DNA of 64,000 nt from JAVBQJ01 sp045585875 (GTDB lineage: Bacteria > Verrucomicrobiota > Lentisphaeria > Victivallales > Victivallaceae), in NCBI GenBank assembly GCA_045585875.1, contig JAZMZH010000005.1, positions 1-64,000 of the forward strand. The letters are read 5' to 3'. The notes below the pieces were generated by a model. That model did not search any database, was not told the DNA's origin, and saw only the letters and a program-made list of their open reading frames with translations. Numbering within the stretch: position 1 is the stretch's first letter; the number at the start of each line of letters is the position of its first letter. Below are positions 24,112 through 32,831 of this stretch, piece after piece. Both the position numbers and the translations under genes were made by a program.

Positions 24112-24648
24112 TTACCAGGCCTCGGCGGTCATGGAGACGATGTCGCCGGCGATGAGATAGCAGGCCTGTTTCACCCCCGCCTGCTGGGAAATGAGGATGT
24201 CGATATTGTTCTGATAGCGTCCGGTGCGGGAGATATTCGCATTGTTCACCAGGAGCGCCGCCCGTCCCGGGATGCTGACCGAAACCGTCGCGTTGAGGGT
24301 TATCGCCCAGGTCGACGGCATGTAAACCCCGCGCCCGGCATCGTAGGAGGAGGAACCGCTGGCGCTGATGCCGTAACTGTTGATCTTGACGAATACGATG
24401 AGATCCGCCTCGTCCATGTCCACCAGTTTATACGAACCGTCGATCATGAAGCGTTCGCAGAGTTCGCTGCGCATGAGAGAGGCGGCGTAGAGCAGGGTGG
24501 TGTCGTTGGAGACCGGAGCGATGGCGACGGTTTTCAGCTGGGGATGAGCCATGCTGCCCACATGATAACCGCATCCCGCGGCCAGCATGCCCAGCACCGG
24601 GAGCAGCAGCGCCCGCAAAAGGAGGGATGTTTTCGAGAGTTTCATCAT
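24112..24648 (-). CDS. lptE: LptE-like LPS-assembly lipoprotein
   Basis: A 178-residue lipoprotein: signal MMKLSKTSLLLRALLLPVLGMLAAGC with lipobox LAAGC, then GYHVGSMAHPQLKTVAIAPVSNDT, the typical start of LptE, where a GYH motif is followed by a beta strand and a P/N-rich turn. LptE plugs and helps fold LptD, the outer-membrane LPS translocon. It overlaps the upstream BamD-like gene by 4 bases, so both belong to one envelope-biogenesis unit. LptD is not in the window. ATG at 24648 or 24645 may serve as start. Confidence 0.75.
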   Translation of the reverse strand: MMKLSKTSLLLRALLLPVLGMLAAGCGYHVGSMAHPQLKTVAIAPVSNDTTLLYAASLMRSELCERFMIDGSYKLVDMDEADLIVFVKINSYGISASGSSSYDAGRGVYMPSTWAITLNATVSVSIPGRAALLVNNANISRTGRYQNNIDILISQQAGVKQACYLIAGDIVSMTAEAW

Positions 24649-25790
24649 TGTTCTCCGCCGACGGGGGCCTTTTCGGCCCTGCGCGGCAAATTCAGATCGT
24701 ATATGGGCAGCAGCCAGCGGCCGTCGCTGTTCTCCGGCGCCACCAGCAGGCGTTCGTAATTGGGCGGCATTTCGTAGATGGGGTACGCGGCCGCCCGCTC
24801 CTCCGGCTGCATGGGAGCGAAGCCGCTCGGGATGAAAGTGCTGTCCATGCTTGTGAGCTTGCGTTCGGCTTCGGAGGCGGCCGCGGCCTCGGGGTAATCG
24901 TGGATGATCCGCCGCAGATAATGTTCGGCGGCCGCCGGGCGCTTCATCCGCAGGTAAAAATCCGCGGTGCCCATGATCCGCTCCGCGGCCAGATCCTTGG
25001 CCTTGAGCAGCATGGTTTCCATTTCGGGAAGTTCGGAAGCGCCGGGGTTTTCGTCGATGAATTTTTCAAGCACCTTGATGCCCTCCGAGACTCGGGCTCC
25101 GTCGCCGTCGCCGAGGCCGGCCAGCTGAAAGAGCGCGTTGGCCAGTTCCAGCTGGGCGTAATAGGCGGCCCGGGTGCCCGGATAATCCCGGATCAGCTCC
25201 CGCAGGGTATTGAGGGCTTCTTCCCGTCCGGCGATGTTGCGGTAATGGCGCAGCTGGTGCAGCGCCAGGTCCAGCTTGGCATTGGGCGCTTCGTCGGCGA
25301 AAGGCGCCCGGGCCAGCGCGGCGCGGTAGGTCTCCTCGGTCTTGTCCACATCCAGCAGCCAGGACAGCCAGCGCCAGTCGAGGGCGGCGAATGCCCGCTG
25401 CCGGTAGCCGTCGCGATAACTGTCGGCGATGGCATACTCCCGCTTCACCAGCGCGGGATAATCGGCATCGGTCGGGTACTTGTTCAGCATCTTCTCAATG
25501 AGCAGAAATTCCCGGTAATACATGCGGGAGAGCCGCTCGGCCTCGATGGCGGCGGCGAGCGCCTCCGCACCGAGAGCCGGGGAATCCGCCAGCAGTTCGG
25601 CGTCGGTGAAGGCCTTTGCGGCGGCGGCGTAGCTGCCTTTTTCCATGGCGGCGCGTCCGGACTGCATCTTGGCCGCGGCCTCGGCGTCCCCCGCCGAAGC
25701 GCGGATGCAAAGACACCCGGCCGCCGCGACAGTCAGCAGCGCGAGGATGCCGCCGCGAAATTTTTCAGCTGTGCACAGAAATTTTGTCAT
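24645..25790 (-). CDS. Tetratricopeptide outer-membrane assembly protein (BamD-like)
   Basis: About 381 residues from the ATG at 25790. A hydrophobic N-terminus (GGILALLTVAAAGCLCIRASAG) is a signal, possibly of lipoprotein type with AAGC. Several TPR-like helical pairs follow: GRAAMEKGSYAAAAKAFTDAE, LRELIRDYPGTRAAYYAQLELANALF, and YLRRIIHDYPEAAAASEAERKL. The DYP-A spacing is that of YbgF/BamD proteins, which join beta-barrel insertion. Unlike BamD it is longer and has a C-terminal extension from about 330. A TTG at 25835 would lengthen it but would overlap the promoter. Confidence 0.65.
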   Translation of the reverse strand: MTKFLCTAEKFRGGILALLTVAAAGCLCIRASAGDAEAAAKMQSGRAAMEKGSYAAAAKAFTDAELLADSPALGAEALAAAIEAERLSRMYYREFLLIEKMLNKYPTDADYPALVKREYAIADSYRDGYRQRAFAALDWRWLSWLLDVDKTEETYRAALARAPFADEAPNAKLDLALHQLRHYRNIAGREEALNTLRELIRDYPGTRAAYYAQLELANALFQLAGLGDGDGARVSEGIKVLEKFIDENPGASELPEMETMLLKAKDLAAERIMGTADFYLRMKRPAAAEHYLRRIIHDYPEAAAASEAERKLTSMDSTFIPSGFAPMQPEERAAAYPIYEMPPNYERLLVAPENSDGRWLLPIYDLNLPRRAEKAPVGGEQ

Positions 25791-25797
25791 GATTCTT

Positions 25798-25826
25798 AAT
25801 ATAGCATCCTCAATCGGTTTTGGCAA
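25798..25826 (-). promoter_or_regulatory. Leaderless promoter of the BamD-like/lptE operon
   Basis: On the minus strand TTGCCA (25826-25821), 17 bases, TATATT (25803-25798). The ATG starts at 25790, so only 7 bases lie between -10 and start codon and no ribosome site can fit in a transcript. Confidence 0.65.
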
Positions 25827-25831
25827 ATCAT

Positions 25832-26608
25832 TCAAGGAGCGGGGGCGGAATTTAATTGAACGATGCGCGAAAACTCCAGATTGCCGCCGAAGATGTCCAA
25901 AGCGCTGCCGACGGTGTAGTCCACGCTCCCGCGCCCCAGCGTCCGGATCTTTTCAATATCGTCCCAGGAGCTTATGCCGCCTGCGTAAACGCACGGCGCC
26001 GGCGAATCGGCGAGAATCTTCAGGAGTTTTCCGTCGATGCCGCCGCGTTTCCCCTCCATGTCCACCGCGTGAATCAGAAATTCGCATGCGAATCCGGCGA
26101 GTTCGCGCAGCGTTTCCGCCTTCACCTCCGTCCGGGAGAGTTTCTGCCAGCGGTCCGTGGCCACCCGATAGCCGTCGCCCGCCGCCCGGCAGCTGAGATC
26201 CAGCACCAGATGCTCCCGGCCCACGGTGCGCTTCAGCTCCTTCAGCCGCTCCATGTCCACCGCGCCGTCGTGAAAGATCCAGCTGGTGACGATCACCTGG
26301 GAGGCTCCGGCATCCAGCCAGCGGGAGGCGTTTCCGGCATTGACGCCGCCGCCCAGCTGCATCCCGCCCGGCCAGGCGCGGAGGGCCTGTTCCGCGGCGG
26401 TTTCGCAGCCTTTCCCCAGCATGATGACGTGGCCGCCGGTGAGATGATGGCGGCGATAGAGCTTCGCGTAGTGTTCGGGGGGGAGTTCCGCCACGAAATT
26501 GGTCTCGGGCGTCGGGGATACCCCGTTTTCGCCGCCGTCGCGCAGGGAGGAGCCGACGATCTGTTTCACCATGCCCTCGTGGAGGTCTATGCAGGGGCGG
26601 AAACGCAT
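25832..26608 (-). CDS. hisA: HisA, eukaryote-type ProFAR isomerase
   Basis: A 258-residue TIM-barrel isomerase of histidine synthesis. It begins MRFRPCIDLHEGMVKQIVGSSL, the form seen in yeast HIS6 and plant enzymes rather than in most bacterial HisA. GGHVIMLGKGCE, LQLGGGVNAGNA-like phosphate loop (MQLGGGVNAGNA), HAVDMEGKRGGID with the second catalytic Asp, and VYAGGISSWDDI follow. It starts one base after the FKBP stop codon, so the two are translationally coupled. No other his gene is present. Being isolated and of eukaryotic type, it may have come by transfer, though the type is known in several anaerobic bacteria. Confidence 0.85.
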   Translation of the reverse strand: MRFRPCIDLHEGMVKQIVGSSLRDGGENGVSPTPETNFVAELPPEHYAKLYRRHHLTGGHVIMLGKGCETAAEQALRAWPGGMQLGGGVNAGNASRWLDAGASQVIVTSWIFHDGAVDMERLKELKRTVGREHLVLDLSCRAAGDGYRVATDRWQKLSRTEVKAETLRELAGFACEFLIHAVDMEGKRGGIDGKLLKILADSPAPCVYAGGISSWDDIEKIRTLGRGSVDYTVGSALDIFGGNLEFSRIVQLNSAPAP

Positions 26609-26609
26609 C

Positions 26610-27227
<618 letters not shown>

Positions 27228-27329
27228 GGGAAATACCTCCGGGATGATTTTCAACATTTTCCCCGGCAAATGCCGGAGGAGATAAGATAACGCCGAAAAG
27301 ATGAATTTCAAGCGGGATCGGTGTTTTTT

Positions 27330-27359
27330 TTGATTTTCCCGATATGGATGCAATATTAT
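27330..27359 (+). promoter_or_regulatory. Promoter of the phosphotransferase/HAD pair
   Basis: TTGATT (27330-27335) and TATTAT (27354-27359) with an 18-base spacer, about 50 bases before the ATG. The 27228-27329 stretch probably also carries the divergent FKBP promoter, which I cannot place. Confidence 0.5.
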
Positions 27360-27409
27360 AAGGAGAGGAGAAACAGGAATCAACTTATGGAGACGGAGGA
27401 GTTTTTTTC

Positions 27410-28414
27410 ATGAGGGAGGGGAGCTATTTGGGGCGCCTCTCCTCTTCGGATCCGCTGTTCGGTTATTTGAGCCGGGAAATTTTTCCGGCCGTCGGCGGGG
27501 ACGCGGGGGAGGGGATCCGGGTTTTTTCCACCAACGGATCCAACGCGGTCTACATCTACGAGGACCGTGTCGCCAATACCCGGGTGGTGGGCAAATTTTT
27601 CTTTTCGCCGCGGATGCCGGACTGGGATGCCGCGCTCCGGCGTCTGGAGCGGGAGTACCGCAACATCCGCGAGGTGCGCAGATGCCTCAGCGGCCGTCAT
27701 TACGCGGCCCGGGCATTGGGGCGCAACGATCGGCTGGACCGTCTGCTGGTGGTGGAATTCTGCTCCGGCGAAAGGCTGGACGCGGCGATCACGGACGCCA
27801 TCGGACGCAGCAATCGGGAGGGGTTGTTCCGGCGTCTGACCGCTCTGGCCGGGTTTTTCAGCGAGCTCCACAATCGTTCGGCCCGTCCGGAAAGGGTGGA
27901 TTTCAACTTCCCCTGCGGGTATCTCGACACCATGCTGGAGGCCCTGAAGACGGTTGCCGGAGCCGGTGAGGCGGCGGAGCTGCGGCACTGGCGGGACCGG
28001 TGGCGGGAACTTCGGGAAATGTGGGAGGACAACGAGGTGCTGGTGCACGGCGACGCCACTCCGTCCAACTTTCTTTTCGGGGAGGAGGGGCGCGTCGTCG
28101 CCTTTGACATGGAGCGGGCGCGGCGGACCGACCGGTGTTTCGACGTGGGCAGGATCGCCGGGGAAATCCAGCACTTTTTTCTCCGCGCCACCGGGGACAA
28201 ATACGCCGCCGAACCCTATATCGGGCACTTTCTGTGGGAATACGCCTGTCATTTCCCCGACCGGGAGCGGGCATTTCGCTCCATCACCTTTCGGATCCCT
28301 TATTATATGGGGATCACATTGCTGCGCATCGCCAGAAACGGTTATCTGGAGCATTGCTACCGGCGGCGGCTGGTGCGCGAGGCTCTGGAATGTCTGAAAA
28401 GGGGTCCGCGATGA
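27410..28414 (+). CDS. Aminoglycoside/choline-kinase-like phosphotransferase
   Basis: A 334-residue APH-fold kinase. It has a nucleotide site (NAVYIYED, VGKFFF Lys), the catalytic loop VLVHGDATPSNFLF with the HGD and distal Asn, and AFDMERAR for the metal-binding Asp. Unlike the kinase at 11093, the catalytic residues are complete. The substrate is unknown; members act on sugars, choline, or aminoglycosides. GGAGGAG lies before the ATG. It overlaps the HAD gene by 4 bases, so one may phosphorylate and the other dephosphorylate related compounds. Confidence 0.75.
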   Translation: MREGSYLGRLSSSDPLFGYLSREIFPAVGGDAGEGIRVFSTNGSNAVYIYEDRVANTRVVGKFFFSPRMPDWDAALRRLEREYRNIREVRRCLSGRHYAARALGRNDRLDRLLVVEFCSGERLDAAITDAIGRSNREGLFRRLTALAGFFSELHNRSARPERVDFNFPCGYLDTMLEALKTVAGAGEAAELRHWRDRWRELREMWEDNEVLVHGDATPSNFLFGEEGRVVAFDMERARRTDRCFDVGRIAGEIQHFFLRATGDKYAAEPYIGHFLWEYACHFPDRERAFRSITFRIPYYMGITLLRIARNGYLEHCYRRRLVREALECLKRGPR

Positions 28415-29148
28415 CGGTCAAAGGACTGATTTTCGACGTGAACGGCACTCTGATCGACATCTGGACCGACGACGGCGGCGAGGAGGCCTGCCGGGCGACG
28501 GCGAATTTTCTGGCGCTGCGGGGCGTGCGGATTTCGCCGGAGGAGCTGCGGGAGGCGTACTTCGGCCTGAATCGGCGTCAGCGGCAGGAGAGTCCGGAGA
28601 ATTTCCCGGAGTTCGACATCCTGAAGATCTTTGAAACGGTGGTCAGACGCTATGCCGCGGAAAAGACCGGCGAAGCCGGCAGGCGTCGGCTGGCCATGAC
28701 CGCGGCTCTGGTATTCCGGGCCTCCGGATGCCGGCGTCTGACTCTTTACAAAGGGGTGCTGGAGGTGCTCACCACCCTGCGGGTGCGCTATCCCATGACC
28801 GTGGTTTCCGACGGCCAGTCCCTGTGGGCGGCGGCGGAATTGCGGGCGGCCGGGCTCGGCGGATTTTTCCCGACGCCGGTGATTTCCGGCGACTACGGAT
28901 TCCGCAAACCCGACGGGCGGCTTTTCGCCGCCGGAATCCGGCAGCTCGGCATCGCTCCCGGGGAAGCGGTTTACATCGGCAACGACATGTACCGGGACAT
29001 CCGGGGCGCCGCGGCCGCGGGTATGAAAACCGTGTTTTTCCGCTCCAATCAGGGCGACCATTCCTTTCACGGGGCGGAGCCGGACTACGTCATCTTCGAC
29101 TTCAATGAATTGCCCCGGGCGCTGAAATTCCTGTCCGGCGGGGAGTGA
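28411..29148 (+). CDS. HAD-superfamily hydrolase
   Basis: A 245-residue HAD protein with a helical cap (residues about 18-90). Motif I is FDVNGTLID: the nucleophile Asp is there but the second Asp, the usual acid/base, is Asn. Motif II is VVSDGQS, motif III Lys in FRKPDG, motif IV GNDMYRDIRGA. The Asn form occurs in some HAD hydrolases and may change the reaction. It is coupled through ATGA to the phosphotransferase gene. Function is not fixed. Confidence 0.8.
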   Translation: MTVKGLIFDVNGTLIDIWTDDGGEEACRATANFLALRGVRISPEELREAYFGLNRRQRQESPENFPEFDILKIFETVVRRYAAEKTGEAGRRRLAMTAALVFRASGCRRLTLYKGVLEVLTTLRVRYPMTVVSDGQSLWAAAELRAAGLGGFFPTPVISGDYGFRKPDGRLFAAGIRQLGIAPGEAVYIGNDMYRDIRGAAAAGMKTVFFRSNQGDHSFHGAEPDYVIFDFNELPRALKFLSGGE

Positions 29149-29339
29149 ATTGCCGCGGAAATTCGGGAAAAAGTTCCGCAAATCGGCAATAAATCGTTTC
29201 GGGAGCCGTCTCTTTGTAAGAGGGGGATCGGATCTCCGGGAGGGGTTGTACCCGCATCCGGGGCTCCGTCGGAGGAGGAGAGGAGGGCGCGTCCGGTGAC
29301 GGCGCCTTTGTATGCAACATGTGACAGGCAGGCGGTGAA
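29149..29339 (+). other. Intergenic stretch before the secretion operon
   Basis: About 190 bases with no gene. It must carry the promoter of the large operon that starts at 29340, but no pair of boxes is as clear as at the other operons. Confidence 0.3.
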
Positions 29340-30128
29340 ATGATGAGATTTGCTATCGGATCGGCGCTGGTGATCGGCGCTCTGGCGGTCGGGACGGTTC
29401 ATGCCGCGGAGGGGGACGGCTCCGCCGCCGCCGCGCCCGCGGCCTGGGGAAATTTCAACATTCCCCCGGAGCGCATGGCCTACTTCCGCGAAGTGGTGGA
29501 GACGGTGCGGGAGAAGTACCCGGATGAATTCAATGAAGTGATGGCCCTGCGCCAGTCCAATCCCGGCGAGGCGATCCGCCGCGGCGTGGAACTGGCGCGC
29601 CGGGCCGGGTTTGACGTGCCCGCCGGGCTCGGTCAGGCCGGAACCGCCCAGGCCGAGAGCGGCCAGGTGCAGCCCCTCGCCATTGTGGGAAAAACCGGGA
29701 CGGTCAGCCGCGACTTCCGCCGCAAAAAGATGCGGGCCGTCAATCAGGCGCTTGAAGAACGTTTCCCGGAGGAGTACGCCCGGCTGGAGGAGATGCGGAG
29801 CAGCGATCCGGAGGAGGCGCGGTATTATTTCCGCGAGCTGGTTTCCCGCCTGGACGATCTTCCGGAGATTTACGCTTCGCTGGAGCCGGTCCCGGCCGCC
29901 GGAGAGGATGAGATGCCCGGTCCCGGCCGCCGCCGTCGTTCCGGCGCGCCTCCGTCCGGCGATTTTGATCCGTTCCGCGGCGGCTTCGGGAGTTTCCCCG
30001 ACGGGAACGGAGCTTTCGGTCCCGGCGGCGGTGAGGACGGCGGCTCCGGCGCCGCAACCACCCCGGCCGCCGGGAGCGAAAAAGCCGCCCCGGAGGAGGC
30101 GTCTTCCCTTCCCTGGTGGATGGAGTAG
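29340..30128 (+). CDS. Secreted protein, first gene of the type II secretion operon
   Basis: A 262-residue protein with a Sec signal (MMRFAIGSALVIGALAVGTVHA). The middle is helical and charged, with two related stretches: YFREVVETVREKYPDEFNEVMALRQ followed by PGEAIRRGVELARR, and AVNQALEERFPEEYARLEEMR followed by PEEARYYFRELVSR. They look like an internal repeat of about 90 residues. The tail is rich in Gly, Pro and Ser. I do not recognise the family. It stands 6 bases before the GspL-like gene, so it is likely a periplasmic part of the machine or a substrate. Confidence 0.7.
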   Translation: MMRFAIGSALVIGALAVGTVHAAEGDGSAAAAPAAWGNFNIPPERMAYFREVVETVREKYPDEFNEVMALRQSNPGEAIRRGVELARRAGFDVPAGLGQAGTAQAESGQVQPLAIVGKTGTVSRDFRRKKMRAVNQALEERFPEEYARLEEMRSSDPEEARYYFRELVSRLDDLPEIYASLEPVPAAGEDEMPGPGRRRRSGAPPSGDFDPFRGGFGSFPDGNGAFGPGGGEDGGSGAATTPAAGSEKAAPEEASSLPWWME

Positions 30129-30134
30129 TCTCCG

Positions 30135-31376
30135 ATGAAATATCGGAATCTGGAATTTGCCGTGATAAGCATCGACCCGGCGGGCAATCTCGCCGGGATC
30201 CGTGCACGCACCGGAGGCCGCGTCCTGAACGTGACCGCTTCCGCCGCGGAATATCTGCCCCGGGAGGGGGACGGGGATGCCCTGACCCGCCGTCTCGAAC
30301 GTCTCGGAGGGGAACTGCGCCTGAACCGAGGCGAGATGCTTTTCCTCACCGGACATGTGGACGGGGGGATGTTTTTTGAGGTGAAAATGCCCCGTCTGCC
30401 CGCCCGGGAGATTCGCGACAGCCTGCTCCTGGAGCTGGGGAATCACATGCCGGCGGTGCCCGTGGCGCCGGAAGTCGTCTGGCAGGCCCGCCCCGGCCGC
30501 AATGAGGAGGAGCTGCTGATCCGGGCCTACGCTTTTGACTCCGCCGTCATCGCGCCTCTGGGCCGGGCGCTGCTGCGGCTGAACTGGCGGATCGACGCTT
30601 TTGTACCGCTGCTCCTGGCGCTGCCGGACGACGCCGCGGGATTTTTTCAGGAATTCGGCGGCGGCTTCGCCCGCGTCGGCAAACGCTGGACCGATGTGCA
30701 CTCTTCCGGAGAGGAGCCTTTGCTCGCGGCCACGGGTGAGTTTCTGCGCCGGGCGGCCGGAGGCGGTGACGTGCCCGGGGACGTAAAGTGTTTCGGGGGC
30801 GCCGTCGCCGCCGCATCCGCCGTCGCCGCGGTGCGGGACCGGAGATTGCCGGAGGATTTCACCATCTTCGGCGGCCGTCTCCGGCCCCGGCGGCTGCGGG
30901 GACACCTGATCGTGACCGGCGTGCTGACGGCGCTGCTGCTTTTCATCGGATGCGCCGCGCTGTTCAAGGCCCTGCAAAAAAATGTGGACCGCTACAACGA
31001 ACTCGACGGCATCGTCACCGGCCGCACGCAGGAGATCTCCCAGACCCGGCGCAAAATCAAATCCTCCGAAAAAATGGACAAGGAGTACGCCCGGATCCTG
31101 GAGACCGTTCACGGCGAGGACCGTCTGACCGAAAAGCTCGCCATGATCGCCCGGGCTCTGCCCGGGGACGTGCTGCTGAACGATCTCAGGATTTCCGAGG
31201 AGTCCTGGGAACTCACCTGCATGACCGAAAATGAGAATACCGAACTCAGCGGGATTTTCCGAAAACTCCCCGGTTTCAAGCTCATCAATCTTGAGCAGCG
31301 GCGCATGGGCGATACCTTGACGGTGATCCAGGTGCGCCTGGAAAAAACCGGCGGCGCCGGAAGGAGCGGCAAATGA
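30135..31376 (+). CDS. GspL / PilM-PilN-like assembly protein
   Basis: A 413-residue protein. The N-terminal 230 residues resemble the cytoplasmic actin-like part of GspL/PilM (LTGHVDGGMFFEVKMP, then LLLELGNHMP). One transmembrane helix follows near 256-280 (IVTGVLTALLLFIGCAALF), then a coiled coil (YNELDGIVTGRTQEISQTRRKI) and a PilN/GspL periplasmic domain (IARALPGDVLLNDLRI). It recruits the secretion ATPase to the inner membrane and is the bridge to the pseudopilus. It overlaps the next gene by 4 bases. Confidence 0.72.
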   Translation: MKYRNLEFAVISIDPAGNLAGIRARTGGRVLNVTASAAEYLPREGDGDALTRRLERLGGELRLNRGEMLFLTGHVDGGMFFEVKMPRLPAREIRDSLLLELGNHMPAVPVAPEVVWQARPGRNEEELLIRAYAFDSAVIAPLGRALLRLNWRIDAFVPLLLALPDDAAGFFQEFGGGFARVGKRWTDVHSSGEEPLLAATGEFLRRAAGGGDVPGDVKCFGGAVAAASAVAAVRDRRLPEDFTIFGGRLRPRRLRGHLIVTGVLTALLLFIGCAALFKALQKNVDRYNELDGIVTGRTQEISQTRRKIKSSEKMDKEYARILETVHGEDRLTEKLAMIARALPGDVLLNDLRISEESWELTCMTENENTELSGIFRKLPGFKLINLEQRRMGDTLTVIQVRLEKTGGAGRSGK

Positions 31377-31960
31377 CGGCCAAAGGAAAATTCTTCACCG
31401 GCAGGAACCGCGGCATGCTCTGGTTTTGCGCTTTCGGACTGCTCTTCTCGTTCGTGGTGCTGTTTTTTTCCATCGACATCAGACTGGAAGCCGTCCTGCC
31501 CGACGACGAGACTCTCGACACCATGCGCAAGGAGGGCGAAAAGGCCGCCGAAGAGGCCGGAAGTCTCCGTAAAACCTATCAGGAGATGCAGATCCGCCGG
31601 GAAAAAGCCCTCGCCATGATGGATTCCTGGTGGCATGAGGACGTAAACGGCGATTACGAGGTGACGGTGCGGGAACGACTGGAGGAGATCGCCCGCAAAA
31701 ATGAAATCAGGAACCCCGGCTTCAGCACGGTGCGCACCGCCAAGATCAATTCGATGGCCTTTGCCATCGAGATCGATGTGAATTTCACCTCGACGCTGAA
31801 AAATGGTCTGGCTTTTACCGAGGGCGTGAAGGAGCTGGGCGTGCCGGTCTATTGGAAGCGTTTCGAGATCCGGGTGGACCAGCGCAGCGGCACGCTGAAC
31901 TGGCGCGGCACGCTGCGCATCCCGGCATCCGATGAAAAGGCGGAGGAGCGGAAAAAATGA
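31373..31960 (+). CDS. GspM / PilO-like inner-membrane protein
   Basis: A 195-residue bitopic protein: short cytoplasmic start, one membrane helix (MLWFCAFGLLFSFVVLFF), a coiled coil (EGEKAAEEAGSLRKTYQEM) and a ferredoxin-like periplasmic domain. Size, topology and position between GspL-like and GspC-like genes match GspM/PilO. These proteins pair with GspL/PilN to form the inner-membrane platform. Sequence likeness to named families is weak, so the call rests on order and topology. Confidence 0.6.
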   Translation: MTAKGKFFTGRNRGMLWFCAFGLLFSFVVLFFSIDIRLEAVLPDDETLDTMRKEGEKAAEEAGSLRKTYQEMQIRREKALAMMDSWWHEDVNGDYEVTVRERLEEIARKNEIRNPGFSTVRTAKINSMAFAIEIDVNFTSTLKNGLAFTEGVKELGVPVYWKRFEIRVDQRSGTLNWRGTLRIPASDEKAEERKK

Positions 31961-32805
31961 AAATCATGGTGATCATGCTCAACGTGATCCTCGCCCTTTT
32001 TACGGCGTATGCCGCGTCGAAGGTCTTTACCGGAAGCGTCGGGGAACCCCTTGCTCTGGGCCGGGAGGGGCGCGAGAAGAAGGAAAGAACCGTCCAGACC
32101 GGAGCCGCCGCCGCGGCCGCCGAAGTGAAAAAGCCCGAAAGCGATCCGACGGGAATCCTGCTGAAAAATGATGTCTTCTCCCTCAGCCGCTGTCCCTCCC
32201 TGGACCGGCAGAAAAACAGCTTCACTCTGCTGGGGGTCATCATCGCCCCCGGGGCCAGCGGCGCGATTATTGCTCAGAGCAACTCTTCCGGCAACGCCTC
32301 CGGCAATCCGTCCGGCGGCGCGCCCGGAGGGCCCGGCGGCCGCTCCGCGGGCCGTTCCGCGGGCACACGCTCCGGAACCTCGGGGAACGTCTCCTCCTAC
32401 AGCAAATACACCGCGCCCCAGCGCTACTTCCGGGTGGGGGAAAAGATCAACGATCAGTACACGCTTTCCGGCGTCACCGCAAATTCGGCCACGCTCTCCG
32501 GCGACGGCGGCAATCTGACGCTGACGCTTCAGACGCCTTCCCAGAGCGCGGCCGCCGCCAACGGTCAGAATTCCAATCGCGGCGCCGGCGGCCGGGGAGG
32601 CGGTCGGGGAGGCGGCCGGGGAGGCATGAGGGGATTCGGACCGCCCATGATGCCGGGAGGCGGACCGGGCGGCTGGAATCCCGGCTTCGGCGGCTGGAAT
32701 CCCGGCGGCCCGGGAGCGGGCGGCTGGAATCCCGGCGGCGGACGAGGCCCCGGAGGCTGGAATCAGGGCAATCAGGGCCGAAGAGGCCGTACCAATAACC
32801 GATGA
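31957..32805 (+). CDS. GspC / PilP-like protein with Gly-rich tail
   Basis: A 282-residue protein. One N-terminal membrane helix (MVIMLNVILALFTAYAASKVF), then an HR-like domain: ILLKNDVFSLSRCP, FTLLGVIIAP, and RYFRVGEKINDQYTLSGV, as in GspC homology regions that join the secretin's N0 domain. Two parts are unusual: a Ser/Gly-rich insert at about 108-145 and a tail from about 205 made of GGRGG and three GGWNPG units plus GGWNQG. The tail may be disordered or bind polymer. It overlaps the secretin gene region by ATGA. Confidence 0.65.
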   Translation: MKIMVIMLNVILALFTAYAASKVFTGSVGEPLALGREGREKKERTVQTGAAAAAAEVKKPESDPTGILLKNDVFSLSRCPSLDRQKNSFTLLGVIIAPGASGAIIAQSNSSGNASGNPSGGAPGGPGGRSAGRSAGTRSGTSGNVSSYSKYTAPQRYFRVGEKINDQYTLSGVTANSATLSGDGGNLTLTLQTPSQSAAAANGQNSNRGAGGRGGGRGGGRGGMRGFGPPMMPGGGPGGWNPGFGGWNPGGPGAGGWNPGGGRGPGGWNQGNQGRRGRTNNR

Positions 32806-32831
32806 AAATTACTGGAGAAACAGGGGAAATC

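Noticed and set aside
27387..27413. Eight-codon upstream frame METEEFFS whose stop overlaps the phosphotransferase ATG
   Set aside because: The purines it contains are simply the ribosome site of the next gene; it has no convincing ribosome site itself.
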